Shown here: one piece after another, positions 43,566 through 52,954 of the stretch
Numbering within the stretch: position 1 is the first letter of the stretch
Layout: each line of letters starts with the position of its first letter
NCBI RefSeq assembly: GCF_031143425.1
Contig: NC_090445.1
Location: 1,575,084,049-1,575,148,048, forward strand
Direction: 5' to 3'
DNA from: Pleurodeles waltl
Lineage: Eukaryota > Chordata > Amphibia > Caudata > Salamandridae
DNA length: 64,000 nt
Notes under the pieces: generated by a model
Seen by the model: only the letters and a program-made list of their open reading frames with translations
What the model was told of the DNA's origin: nothing
Database searches by the model: none
Translations under genes and position numbers: made by a program

Positions 43566-44032
43566 AGCCCTGCAGGGAAAGGGGTCATGTTGCTGTTTGC
43601 TTCTGGGGCGAGTTTCCTGAATTTGTCCATCTGGAAACGAGAAAGGGCGTCTGCCCGAGAGTTCTTAATGCCCTGAACGTGCCTTGCCCTAATGTCCAGG
43701 TTACCCTTGAGCTGCATGTGTAACAGGCGCCTTAACAGCCTCAGCGTATTGGGACAAGAAGCGGACCCTTTGTTTATTGCCATTACTACGCCTAGATTGT
43801 CGGACCATAATGTTATTTTTAGGTTCTGCAAGCGGGACTTCCAGATTGTCAGTGCTACTACTATGGGAAATAACTCCAAAAACGTGATGTTCCTGGTGAT
43901 ATTTAGTTCGTACCATCTAAGTGGCCATTTTCCTGCGCACCATTCCTTCCCTAAGATGGCCCCGAAACCACAGCCCCCTGCTGCATCTGTGTACAAAGAG
44001 ATCTCCCTGGCTGATATCCACCCTCTCTCCAA
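43532..44032 (-). CDS. RNase H domain of YR element
   Basis: About 160 residues in a different frame from RT. Motifs are SLYTDAAGGCGFGAI (first catalytic Asp), ITFLELFPIVVAL (Glu), LWSDNLGVVMAIN (Asp) and NSRADALSR (last Asp), the D-E-D-D set of retroelement RNase H. It degrades RNA in the RNA:DNA hybrid. It lacks its own clear ATG: the beginning overlaps the tail of the RT frame, and a one-base frame change near 44010-44035 separates what should be one RT-RNase H polyprotein. It ends overlapping the recombinase frame by about 30 bases. Confidence 0.85.
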   Translation of the reverse strand: MERGWISAREISLYTDAAGGCGFGAILGKEWCAGKWPLRWYELNITRNITFLELFPIVVALTIWKSRLQNLKITLWSDNLGVVMAINKGSASCPNTLRLLRRLLHMQLKGNLDIRARHVQGIKNSRADALSRFQMDKFRKLAPEANSNMTPFPAGLWELAEQTCPY

Positions 44033-45180
44033 ATGAGCCGGCCATTAAAGTCTTCTAGAAACGAGTGCCACATGGCGAGATCGCTTTTGACCCCCTTGTC
44101 CAGTCTCACGTGGTGGTGTTTCAGACGCAGCCCTGCTGTCAGTCTGCTCAGACGCCTGGCGAAAACTCTGCCTGCCGGGATCACTCTGGTTGCAAAATTG
44201 AGCTTGCCCACCATGCTCTGTAGTTCCCCCAGGGTTGCTTTCTGCTTCTTTAATAGGGAACCAATATCTGCCCTTAGCTCTCTCACTTTTTCGTCCGGTA
44301 GTCTGGACGTTCCAGCTATTGTGTCAAGTTCTATTCCTAGGAATATCAGTGATGAGGTGGGCCCGACCGTCTTGTCGACTGCTAGGGGGACCCCCAACTC
44401 TCCTGCCAGTGTCTGGAAGGATTGCAGTAAGCTGGCGCATGTCCCGTCCTTAGCTCCCCCTATGAAAAGGAAGTCGTCTAGATAATGCATTTTCCCCCCG
44501 GCCGGCTGTTTTTTGTGAGGAGCCCACTCCATAAATGTGCTAAATTGTTCGAAATACGCGCATGCGATGGAGCACCCCATAGGCATAGCCTTGTCCACGA
44601 AGATTTGACCCTCATGCTGGAAACCAAGCAGGTGAAAACTGTCTGGGTGCACGGGCAGTAGTCGGAATGCGGACTCAATGTCCGCCTTTGCTAACAGCGC
44701 GCCTTTGCCTGCTGCCTTAATCAAGTCAATTGCATCGTCCAGAGTGGCGTAGCCGACCGCGCAAGCGTCTTCTGGGATCCTGTCATTGACTGATGTGCCC
44801 TCTGGGAAAGATAGATGGTGTATTAGCCTAAATTGGCCATGCTCCTTCTTGGGCACCACCCCCAATGGTGATATGATTAGGTCTGAGGGGATGGGAGGCT
44901 GGAGCGGGCCCTCTATGCGGCCCAGCCTTAGTTCCTTCTTAATTTTTTGTAGTACAACCTGTGGTTGTTCTCTAGCTGACTTCAGATTCTTGGAGGTCCC
45001 TCCTGTAATGAGCCCCTTCACTGGGATGATGAAGCCTTCCTCAAAACCTTTTACTAATGCGCTTGCTTCTTTTTTGTTGTAATACTCATTTGCTAGTCTT
45101 CTCAGGGCTTGTGTATTGATTGGGGAATTGGCCAGTTTGAATTTTAGTTGGTTTGTTTTGTGATGGGCAGGGGGGGACAC
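43951..45180 (-). CDS. Reverse transcriptase of YR element
   Basis: 409 residues from ATG at 45180, three bases after the gag stop. RT blocks: SPLGVVPKKEHGQFRLIHHL (100-122), AKADIESAFRLLPVHP with Asp167, KAMPMGCSIAC (198-207), the catalytic YLDD at 233-236, and FLGIELD near 281. The YLDD box and the absence of integrase fit DIRS/Ngaro-type RTs. The last 30 residues run into the RNase H region in the wrong frame, so the natural protein would continue into RNase H. The catalytic part itself is uninterrupted. Confidence 0.9.
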   Translation of the reverse strand: MSPPAHHKTNQLKFKLANSPINTQALRRLANEYYNKKEASALVKGFEEGFIIPVKGLITGGTSKNLKSAREQPQVVLQKIKKELRLGRIEGPLQPPIPSDLIISPLGVVPKKEHGQFRLIHHLSFPEGTSVNDRIPEDACAVGYATLDDAIDLIKAAGKGALLAKADIESAFRLLPVHPDSFHLLGFQHEGQIFVDKAMPMGCSIACAYFEQFSTFMEWAPHKKQPAGGKMHYLDDFLFIGGAKDGTCASLLQSFQTLAGELGVPLAVDKTVGPTSSLIFLGIELDTIAGTSRLPDEKVRELRADIGSLLKKQKATLGELQSMVGKLNFATRVIPAGRVFARRLSRLTAGLRLKHHHVRLDKGVKSDLAMWHSFLEDFNGRLIWREGGYQPGRSLCTQMQQGAVVSGPS

Positions 45181-45182
45181 TG

Positions 45183-46490
45183 CTACTTTTTCTTTTTGTC
45201 TTTTCTGTCTGATTTGTGTTTGAGCTTCCTACATGTGGATGCTGGGTGTTCTCCCCCACAGGTGGAGCAGGAGTGTCTAAATTTGCAGTTCTGCCCCCAC
45301 GAGCACTCATCTGCCTCAAACTTCCAGCATATGGCTTGAGACCCATTGTCCCCCTTGGGTCTGTTGCTGTGCCAGGTTTTGTGCCTGTGTGTCGCCTTGG
45401 ATTTGTCATGCCTCCCTTTATTGATACCAGTCCGAAAGGACTGCTCCCCCTTTCCTGCCCAAGCGCTCGCTTCCCTTGCTACCATCATCTTATGTATGTA
45501 GCTGGATACATCCTCCTGATTCCATTCCATCTCTGGGTGGGCCTGCATTTTCAAACTAAAACTCTTATCGTATTCTAGCCAGGCATCACCTGAAAACTGC
45601 CGGTGGGCTTCGTGTATCTTTGATTCGTAAAGCCAGAGGTCCGCCGCGCTGCGTGGGAATTTCTCAACTATGACACAGACCATGATTCTGAAAGCGTCTA
45701 GCCAATTCTCAAAATTCCTCTCTTTCCTGGCTCTCTTTCTTTCCCTTCTGTCATCCTCTTTTTTGTCGCAAATGGTCAGATCTAGGCCTTCTAGCTGTAT
45801 TTCTAATAGTGTAAAAATATCTATGAATTCCTTCCTCCATATGCGCTCTTTTACTGTCAGGGGGATAGCTGTTGCCAGGCCTGCTGCCCTAGTTGTCATG
45901 GATGGGGCCCCCAGGGATGGTCTTGCGTAAGATTCGGGCGCGCTCCCTATGTTACGAGTTGGTTCTGTTACCCTCGTTAACGCGCCCCAGGCCGCTGCTG
46001 GTTCCCCAGTGGACTGATGCTCCCTGCCTGCTGCCTGGATGCTTGCCTGACTGTCTGGGGGAACGCTCCCCTCAGCGCCCCCCGCTTTAGCCCGCAACAG
46101 CAATGGCGCAAGCGATTTAAAGCATTCTTGAATAATCGCGCTTATATGCTCACCTTCCGCCGGTGCTAGGCTGGCTCCTGGATTTGGCACTGCGGATTCC
46201 TCTGTGCTCTGCAATGGGACCTTTGGCCTTTTGGCTGATTTCCTTGCGGGTTTTCCCTCAGACTTCTGCCGTTTGGTTGACTTCTGTGAAGGGGAGGGGC
46301 TCCGTTCTGTCTCGCCCATCTCCTCTGTCTGTTTTGTCGGTGCTGGGGCTCCATGGACCTGGGCCTCGTCTTCTCTGTCTGCCATTTTTGCGCGCAGCCA
46401 ATCCTTGCCGCGCTTAAGGGCTTCTGACCGCATGTGCGCGATCATTTTTTCCAAATCGTCCTGTTGCTCGACCACCTGGTCCTCTTCCAT
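45183..46490 (-). CDS. Gag-like protein of YR element
   Basis: 435 residues from ATG at 46490, intact. An acidic N-terminus (MEEDQVVEQQDDLEKMIAHM) with a coiled-coil-like stretch is followed by a Lys/Ser/Pro-rich segment (about 75-110) with nuclear-localisation-like KRQKSEGKPARKSAKRPK. The capsid-like core (about 215-350) has EFIDIFTLLEIQLEGLDL and WLDAFRIMVCVIVEKFP. A C-terminal Cys/His knuckle with CWKFEADECSWGQNCKFRHS and CSTCGGEHPASTC (about 385-420), and a Lys-rich end, follow. It would package element RNA. The stop is followed after two bases by the RT start, so RT is probably made by termination-reinitiation or readthrough. Confidence 0.88.
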   Translation of the reverse strand: MEEDQVVEQQDDLEKMIAHMRSEALKRGKDWLRAKMADREDEAQVHGAPAPTKQTEEMGETERSPSPSQKSTKRQKSEGKPARKSAKRPKVPLQSTEESAVPNPGASLAPAEGEHISAIIQECFKSLAPLLLRAKAGGAEGSVPPDSQASIQAAGREHQSTGEPAAAWGALTRVTEPTRNIGSAPESYARPSLGAPSMTTRAAGLATAIPLTVKERIWRKEFIDIFTLLEIQLEGLDLTICDKKEDDRRERKRARKERNFENWLDAFRIMVCVIVEKFPRSAADLWLYESKIHEAHRQFSGDAWLEYDKSFSLKMQAHPEMEWNQEDVSSYIHKMMVAREASAWAGKGEQSFRTGINKGRHDKSKATHRHKTWHSNRPKGDNGSQAICWKFEADECSWGQNCKFRHSCSTCGGEHPASTCRKLKHKSDRKDKKKK

Positions 46491-48160
46491 GGTGTGCTGG
46501 GGTGGCGAAAACGGACTCTGGCCTGTGCAGATTTAGTTCAGAGGAAAAACTTCCCAAGTAGGCTCCTCAAACTCTCGTGGTCGGCTGCAGTCCTCACCTT
46601 TCGGTGTTTGTATTGCCCCCGCTGTTCCTCCTTACGAGGAAATGGTGCTGCGGGCGTGCTAGTGCCTTCTGAGGGGTCGCGTCGCTTTTAAAAAAGCGGT
46701 CCCCCCCAGAGAAACAGGCTGGTGCCTCCTGCGGGGTCGCGTCGCTTTGAAAAAAGCGGTCCCCCACAGGTCAGGCGATTGTATGGCTGTAACACGGGAC
46801 CGGGGAAGTTTGCGGAGTCTGGCGTGTTGTCCCCGCCCCTGCCCCTCCTTGAAAAGGATACTAGCTGCGATCGGCCGAAATGTTGAGGCTCGATGAAGTG
46901 GCGGCGAAGTCTGGCGCCTGGCGCTGTGTTTCTGGCTGGCCGACCGACAAGGTTGATGCGGGGGCTGCGGGACAGCGTCCTTGTGCAGGGCCGGCGCTGG
47001 GTGGATAAGGTGGCTGGAATAAGGTGAATAATCAGCTGAAAAGGCGCACCGGGCGCCGCGCACTGCAGCAGCGGGTCCGACCCGGTCCCGGCAAGCCGAA
47101 AACTGGCCCACGAGCTCCACGGGCCCCCTGCTTTACTCCGAGCTCGCCGATGCGGCGGCGAAGTCTGCCGCCCCGGTTCCGGCTGCAGGAGCTCCGCGGG
47201 TTTGCCTGCTTAACCCTGAGACCAGAGCTCGGCTAGCGGCGTCGAAGTCCGGCGCTGTGCTTAGCGGCGTGCACTCTTCGGGCCGGTCGTTTAGGTGAGG
47301 CGAGGGCAGCGGGACAGCGCCTTGGTGCGGGCCGGTGCCGTGGGGCAACAGGACAGCTGGATGCGCCCGCAATTGGTCGTCTACCGTCTGTCCGTTATGG
47401 TGCTGGGGTCACGAAGGGATCCTGGCGGTTTCAGTCAACGCGATTGGCCAAACACTCGGACAAGTCGACGATGCAGGTCCCGAAATCCGTTGCCCGGGTC
47501 GCGTCGCTCGGGCTGAGCGGTCCCCGAAAGGTCAAACCAGCAGAAAAAGGCGCGTATTCCTGTTCGCTCTGTTCGTGGTGCCAGCGCTTCGTCCAGGTCC
47601 CGATTTCAAATTCACCCGGGACAGCGCTTCCTTTAAAGCACCTTTCCGTGCACCCTGAGGTTGGCAACCCAGTTTGATTGGGGGGTTTGAATGATGGCAA
47701 ACCCCCCCATTGGTTCCTTGGGTTATGCCTCCCCCACCCAGTTGGCACTTGGTGTGGGGGCGCGCTTTGCAGCGCTTGAAATCCACAAAACCGGTTAAAC
47801 TGGTCCCTTCCGGGCCAAGGCGGCCGTTAAGGCGCCGGACCTTTATGCCCCCTGCGGGGGCGGCCTTTGCACTTACAGCAGGCTGGCACCCGGATGCTTT
47901 AGAAGAGGAGGAGAAAGCGAAAGGAAAGAGAAAAGGAGAGAGATAAATAAAAGAAGGGGAAGGGAACAGGGCTGGTTTGAGCATTTTTCCACGGCTACTT
48001 TTAGTTCGCAGCCCGGCCCTTGTGAGGACAGGCTGATCGAGTGACCTCTGCTCTCTCCTCCGCGGCTTCCCTGCCAGCGCCACAAATCCTCGGACTTGCC
48101 GATGACAACATATGTGCCTGCCTGCAGCACCACCTGGTGGTAGGCCTTCTGCTTCTCGCA
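46491..48160 (-). promoter_or_regulatory. CpG-rich 5' region of YR element
   Basis: From about 46600 to 47900 the sequence is GC- and CpG-rich, unlike its neighbours. It contains two near-identical copies of GGGGTCGCGTCGCTTT(T/G)AAAAAAGCGGTCCCCC (46676-46709, 46734-46767), a related word at 47508-47530, and three copies of GGCG(G/T)CGAAGTC(T/C)(G)GGCGC (46903, 47152, 47238). It probably holds the 5' terminal repeat and promoter. Near 47920-47960 is a GGAGAAAGCGAAAGG purine tract. The outer boundary is uncertain. The long minus frames here have no domain. Confidence 0.5.
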
Positions 48161-48230
48161 TGCTAAAATTTTTTGAGTGATACAGAAGCGCACAAGCAAA
48201 TATGAAATGTTGTTTTCCCTTCTGTCACAG

Positions 48231-48316
48231 TTCTTGGCCTGCAGAGCAGATTACAACTCTTGCCGCCCCCTGGTAGTCCATGAGACACCCTCATACCACC
48301 AAAGAAGATTTTTCAG
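48231..48316 (+). CDS. Candidate internal exon of a host gene (second)
   Basis: An 86-bp segment lies between a pyrimidine-rich acceptor (TGTTTTCCCTTCTGTCACAG, 48211-48230) and a donor (TTTTTCAG/GTATGT at 48317). Only one frame is open across it: FLACRADYNSCRPLVVHE then TPSYHQRRFF, ending with two bases of a split codon. Starting in phase 0, it could directly follow the candidate exon at 28149-28240, 20 kb upstream on the same strand. Sequence composition is protein-like with two Cys. The protein is not recognised. It lies just outside the YR retrotransposon and could also be chance. Confidence 0.4.
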
Positions 48317-49115
48317 GTATGTTAACAGATCCCTATGGCTTGCTTCGTATGATACAAAATAAGCCATTTCCCCTTAAACAAACTGAGGATCTGTTCCAGG
48401 TAGGATGACATGATGCACCTCCAACACCGAGTCCTCAGCTTCAAGTGTATTCACAAGGGCCAGAGAATTCATAGGGAGAACTAAGTGTGGGAGACAAAGC
48501 ACAAGTTGAGTCATCAAAAACACTGCCATGTAAATTGTAAGTGACCCAGAAAAGAGACTTTGTACTGAGAAGATGCCACGAAAATCCCGCCAGGTTTTCT
48601 GTAGATCGATCAATAGTTTACTATTTTTAAATTCGATATGCCCATTCAGACATCGACTTCTCAGCTTAATTCATCTTTGGCCTGTCTAGTGAATAACCTT
48701 CAAAGATGGATACATGGCTCTTATCCATAGGACCGAAAAGGATTGCCCTCCCAGTTTTTCAAACAGTACCATCATCGTCTAAACTCTTGAAAATGAGAGG
48801 GTTTCCAAATCTTACTACGCTACTAACTTAGGACATTAGGGTGAAAGTAGTGAAAATAGTTTGTAGGGGGAGAAGCTGTCACATGGAGAAATATTTTTCA
48901 CGTGAGCGAACAATTGCTATTTATTATATGTCACAAATATTCCTAATCCAACAAAGGCCGAACCTCTCCACTATGGCAATCCATATAGAATTGTGACACC
49001 AGTGTTATCTTCATCCTAACTTTTCCTAGAGTACTCCAAAGGCACCCGTGAGTGAGTTCTGAAAATATAACTGTGCATGAGTGAGTCTGGTTGGGCTAAG
49101 GTCTCTGATGGGACA
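48317..49115. other. Unassigned sequence
   Basis: No repeat end or domain could be read; it would be intron if the neighbouring exon is real. Confidence 0.4.
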
Positions 49116-49119
49116 TGTC

Positions 49120-50610
49120 CGGAACAATGACGCTGGAACAATGACAATGTCATTAACGCAAGCGGAACCACGCTTGCGTTAACAACTCCATATTTCTCTG
49201 CCTTAACCACGCATGTGCTGAACAACGTGAGTGTTTAAGGCAGAGAAAACATGCGTGTTTAAGGCAGAGAAAAAGGGAGTCAGCATCGGGAGAGGATGCG
49301 GACAGGTAAGTGGGGCTACGGGATAGATTTTAGGGCAGTTTTGTTTTTAGGGCGAGAATGGGGGGATCGTGGTAATTTTGTTTTTAGGGGTGGGGCTGGG
49401 GTAATTTTGTATTTGGGGCAGGTTTTTTGGGGCGGGGTGAGGGTAATTTTCTTTTTAGGGGCGGGGTGTGGGTGTCGGGGTAATTTTGTATTTAGGGCAG
49501 GTAGAGGGTGGATTTTTAGGGGCAGGGTGGGGGGGTCGGGTTAATTTTGTGTTTGGGGTGGGTGGGGGAGTCAGGTTTTAAGGGGTGGGTGGTCGGGGCA
49601 ATTTTGTATTTAGGGCATGTGGGGGGTCAGGTTTTTAGGGGCGGGGTGAGGGGTCGGGGTAATTTTATTTGTAGGGGTGAGGGGGATCGGGGTAGCACAT
49701 GGTCAGGTAAGTGGTGCTGGGGATAGGTTTTAGGGGTGGGATGGTTGGGTTCTTTTTTTAGGGGGCGAGGGTGGAGGGTGTTAGGGTAGTTTTGTTTTTA
49801 GGGCAGGGGGTTCGGGGTACTATGGTTTTTAGGTCGGGGTGGGAGGTTGGGGTAATTTTGGTTTTAGGGATGGGGACAGGTTAATTTTTGTATTTAGGGT
49901 GGGTTTTTAGGGATGGGGTTCTGGGTAATTTTGTATCTAGGGCAGGAGGGTGGTCGAGTTTTTAGGGGCAGGGGTGGGAGGTTGGGGTAATTTTGTTTTT
50001 TGGGGCGGATAGTTTTATTTTTGGGGGTGGAGATTGGTTGTTTTTAGGGTGGGTGGGGGTTTGGGGTAGGTTTTAGGGCTGTGGTTGGGGCTTTGGGGTA
50101 ATTTTTAGGGGCGAATGGGGGGTTGGGGTAGTTTTATTTTTGTGGCAGGTGGTGGGGTCAGGGTAGTTGTATTTTGTGGGTGGGGGTCAGGGTAGTTTTA
50201 TTTTTAGAGTGGGTGGGGGTGTCGGGGTAGTTTTATTTTTAGGGTGGGGCGGGGGTTTGGGGTTATTTTGTTTTTAGGGGCGGGGTAGTTTTATTTTTTA
50301 GGGTGGTGTCAGTTTTTAGGGCAGGTGGGGGAGATGGGGTAGGTTTTAGGGCTCAGGGTGGGTGGGGGTATCAGGGTAGTCTTTAGGGGCAGGAGGGAGG
50401 TCTGGGTAGTTGTGTTTTTAGGGTGGGTGGGGGGTCAGGTAGTTGTGTTTATATCCACACATGCCTTTACTATGCCTTTACTAGGCATGCCTTTACAACA
50501 ATAAATGGTTGTAAAGGCATGCGTGGTAAATGCATTTGTGGAAACCACGTTGTTCAGGCAAGCGTGGTTGGCGCATGCGTTGTTCGATCATACATCCGTC
50601 TCTGATGTAT
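49120..50610. repeat. Minisatellite element with inverted ends
   Basis: The left end (49120-49290) has CATTAACGCAAGC, AACCACGCTTGCGTTAACAAC and two GTTTAAGGCAGAGAAAA copies. The right end (50450-50610) has inverted words GGTTGTAAAGGCATGCG and GTTGTTCAGGCAAGCGTGGTT. Between them (49310-50450) is a G-rich minisatellite whose unit is close to GGGGTAATTTTGTTTTTAGGGGCGGGGTGGGG (about 30-45 bp, about 30 copies). The ends suggest a foldback or MITE whose centre expanded into a minisatellite. The G-runs could form G-quadruplexes on the + strand. Confidence 0.75.
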
Positions 50611-51530
50611 GTATCAGGAAAAAAGGCATTATTTCTATACAAACTTGTAGGCATACATCTACAACTGTTTATAATTCAGTATTTTTGTCAGTTTGTCCCA
50701 AATTTGACACATTTCCATCATTGTCACTTCTACACAAATGTGTGAAGTTTAAAAAGGTAAATCTAATGTCATATGTAGAAGGTTGACTTCAGAGGTGGCA
50801 TTACAGAAAGTGCTCCAGGGGTACAATGAGAATGTTCACTCCCAGGGCCCCTTGGTACTACAGAAGAGGCCACAGATGCTTGAGCGGCCCCTTCTGTTAT
50901 ACAGATAGCACTGGTGCACATGTAGCACCAGCTCTATGTCAAGAGGGCGTTCCCTCATTTCCATGGGGGTGTGGCTCCATTCAAAGGAGAGAATCTCTTT
51001 ACCTCTGCGTCCTCATGGTAATATGTATGCAGGTGCAAAGGCAAAGAAGCTATTAGGAGGGGCACTGAAAGAGTGCCACAAAAAGGTGGCAAGCTGTTAT
51101 TGTGTCTCCTGATGGCAGCCTTCTGGTCAGGGAGAGTGAGTCCCATGGACCCCCACAGACATCCCCTTGCAGGCAGGTGGAATCAATCACTGCACTTGGC
51201 TGCAAAGGGATCTTAAACCCCTCTCTGAGGTGAAGGTATGGTTGCCACCTGCACACTGAAACACGGAATGGTTTGAAGCATCAACTCTGTATTTCACTTA
51301 AATATGCTGCTCCCTGAGCAGCATGACTTCACAGCTGCCCTGGAGATAGTGCATTGACTGGAATAGGAGACACGTTCTCTGTTTGCACAAATGCACCTCT
51401 TTAAAGGTGCACCAAGGTGCAAACAGGAAAAATGTGCAAATCTGTAATAGGGCCCCTGGTGTTTATCAAGAGCATTCACCAGCAAAGACACTTCTTCCTC
51501 TCCATGGCAGCTTCTTGTTGCCTGGGAAAG
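50611..51530. other. Unassigned sequence
   Basis: No domain or repeat end is clear. An AATAGGGCCCCTGG word near 51450 could be a decayed Harbinger-type end, but no partner was found. Confidence 0.4.
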
Positions 51531-51539
51531 AGAAACCAC

Positions 51540-51882
51540 CAGTGCTTAATTTGTAAATAGAAACATGCCGGTTCCCAAAGCCCTCCTCTTAAACATGCGG
51601 CTGCTGCAATTAAATATGCGAGCACAGAATACTGAGGCAGCGTAATTCTGAATCCAACTCGGGCTTCTTTAATCTATTTACATAAACTCCCTGACCCCCC
51701 AGCTCACTCTTGCAGCTTTCTGCTTTCTAACGTTGTGACGCTTTTTCATTTTTCTCGTCCATCATCTTTCCCATATGTGTCTTTCGCTCGCCGTAAATTC
51801 TTGAGCAGAAAAATAAGTGCCGTCCCTGAAAAATAAGTGCTGGTGCTCCACACCGGAAACAACGAGCACAAATTAAGCACTG
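51540..51882 (-). mobile_element. hAT-type MITE, copy 2, with 8-bp duplication
   Basis: Ends CAGTGCTTAATTTG and CAAATTAAGCACTG are perfect 14-bp inverted repeats, flanked by identical GAAACCAC at 51532-51539 and 51883-51890. An 8-bp target duplication and CAG...CTG ends are hallmarks of hAT transposons. The interior is the inverse of copies 1 and 3 (GCAGCTTTCTGCTTTC, AAAATAAGTGCTGG). 343 bp with no coding capacity. Confidence 0.93.
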
Positions 51883-51890
51883 GAAACCAC

Positions 51891-52310
51891 ACACTAGTTT
51901 TGCCATCTCAGCAAACAGCAAGCACTTTGTATATTTTTCTGTTCCTCAAACTTTCAGTAGTCTTGATTGACACAGCGATTAAGTGAAAATGGTTTGTACA
52001 TTTAAAGCGTGTATATTGTGTTTGTTAGATCAATGTTTTAGCATGGGTGGTGCATACACCTTAGCCAACTATAATAACAGAATAAATGCCATTCATCCAT
52101 TCAGGTGCCACTTGTCTAAAGTATGTTAACCATGCAAACATTCCACTTCTAAATCTTACTGTTGCTTTCAAAACACAAATAACAAAGAAAATAGCATAAT
52201 ATATAGGTACTTCATCTCTTCAAATTATAACTTGTTTTAAATACACTTTCTTGTCACACTGCTGGCATTTCTAGGTGCTGTTAAACATTGATGTTGCTAT
52301 TAGCCAATTT
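51891..52310. other. Unassigned, AT-rich
   Basis: No feature could be read. Confidence 0.4.
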
Positions 52311-52314
52311 AATA

Positions 52315-52440
52315 GCACTCCATTTACCGACCTCGGAAGGATGGAAGCCTGAGTTGGACAAGGTAAGATTAAAACTTGTAACCTGCAGATCCAAATACAT
52401 CACAGTGGAGAGAGTTTACCTCATGGAGCCATAACGCTAC
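52315..52440 (-). repeat. tRNA-derived SINE, minus strand
   Basis: Read on the minus strand: head ATGGCTCCATGAGGTAAAC, box B-like AAGTTTTAATCT after CTGCAGGTTAC, and tail CCATCCTTCCGAGGTCGGTAAATGG. The order is the same as at 9285-9412, so this is the same family in opposite orientation. Confidence 0.65.
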
Positions 52441-52950
52441 TGCCCTGCTGCTAACTCTGACCACAGCTTCTTGGAACCCAAAACAACATTAAAAAAAACA
52501 CCCTTGATGTCTGTGGTTTTGCTGATATGAGAGCTCCCTCACTTTTCTGCCATTGCCTCCTTATGTGAACTTGCCCCAGGCTGTTGCCCAGCTCATAGTG
52601 GCACCATGCTCGTGGGTCAGTTTGTGGAAAGAGGAACAGTAGTTGTGGTCGATTTGGCATGATCTGCTTCTGACTATAGCCGAGTGAAATCACAGCAACA
52701 ATAAACTGTGTACCACAGACACTGCTGCCCCCTGCATGCAACAGGTCATCTCCTGAACCAAGCTTCCATGAGACCTTTGTCTCCATGTTCCTGTGTTAGT
52801 GTAAATGTTTTCAATCTCAGGGTCAATGTTTTCCTTTTCCAGGTGTCAAAGTCTCCCTGAATCTCACTCTTCCCTTTGTCAGTGGTTCTTTGTCCTGGTG
52901 CACAAGCAGCCCTTTGTCTGTGTCTCCATGTCCCTGTCTTTCCATTCCCA
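52441..52950. other. Unassigned sequence
   Basis: No domain, tandem structure or paired ends. Confidence 0.4.
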
Positions 52951-52954
52951 TATG

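Larger units (their letters stand above)
41640..48160 (-). mobile_element. Tyrosine-recombinase retrotransposon (DIRS/Ngaro order)
   Basis: On the minus strand, gag (46490-45183), RT (45180-43951), RNase H (44032-43532), tyrosine recombinase (43565-42684) and an SGNH hydrolase domain (about 42640-42082) follow each other. No integrase or protease is seen, as expected for YR elements, which integrate a circular intermediate. The 5' side (46490-48160) is CpG-rich; the 3' side (41640-42080) holds short palindromes. Split direct or inverted terminal repeats could not be matched by eye. Only a few lesions break it, so it is comparatively young. Confidence 0.85.

Noticed and set aside
47431..48199. 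Minus frames up to 209 codons in the CpG-rich region
   Set aside because: No domain, frames overlap heavily, and the region reads as the 5' non-coding part of the YR retrotransposon.
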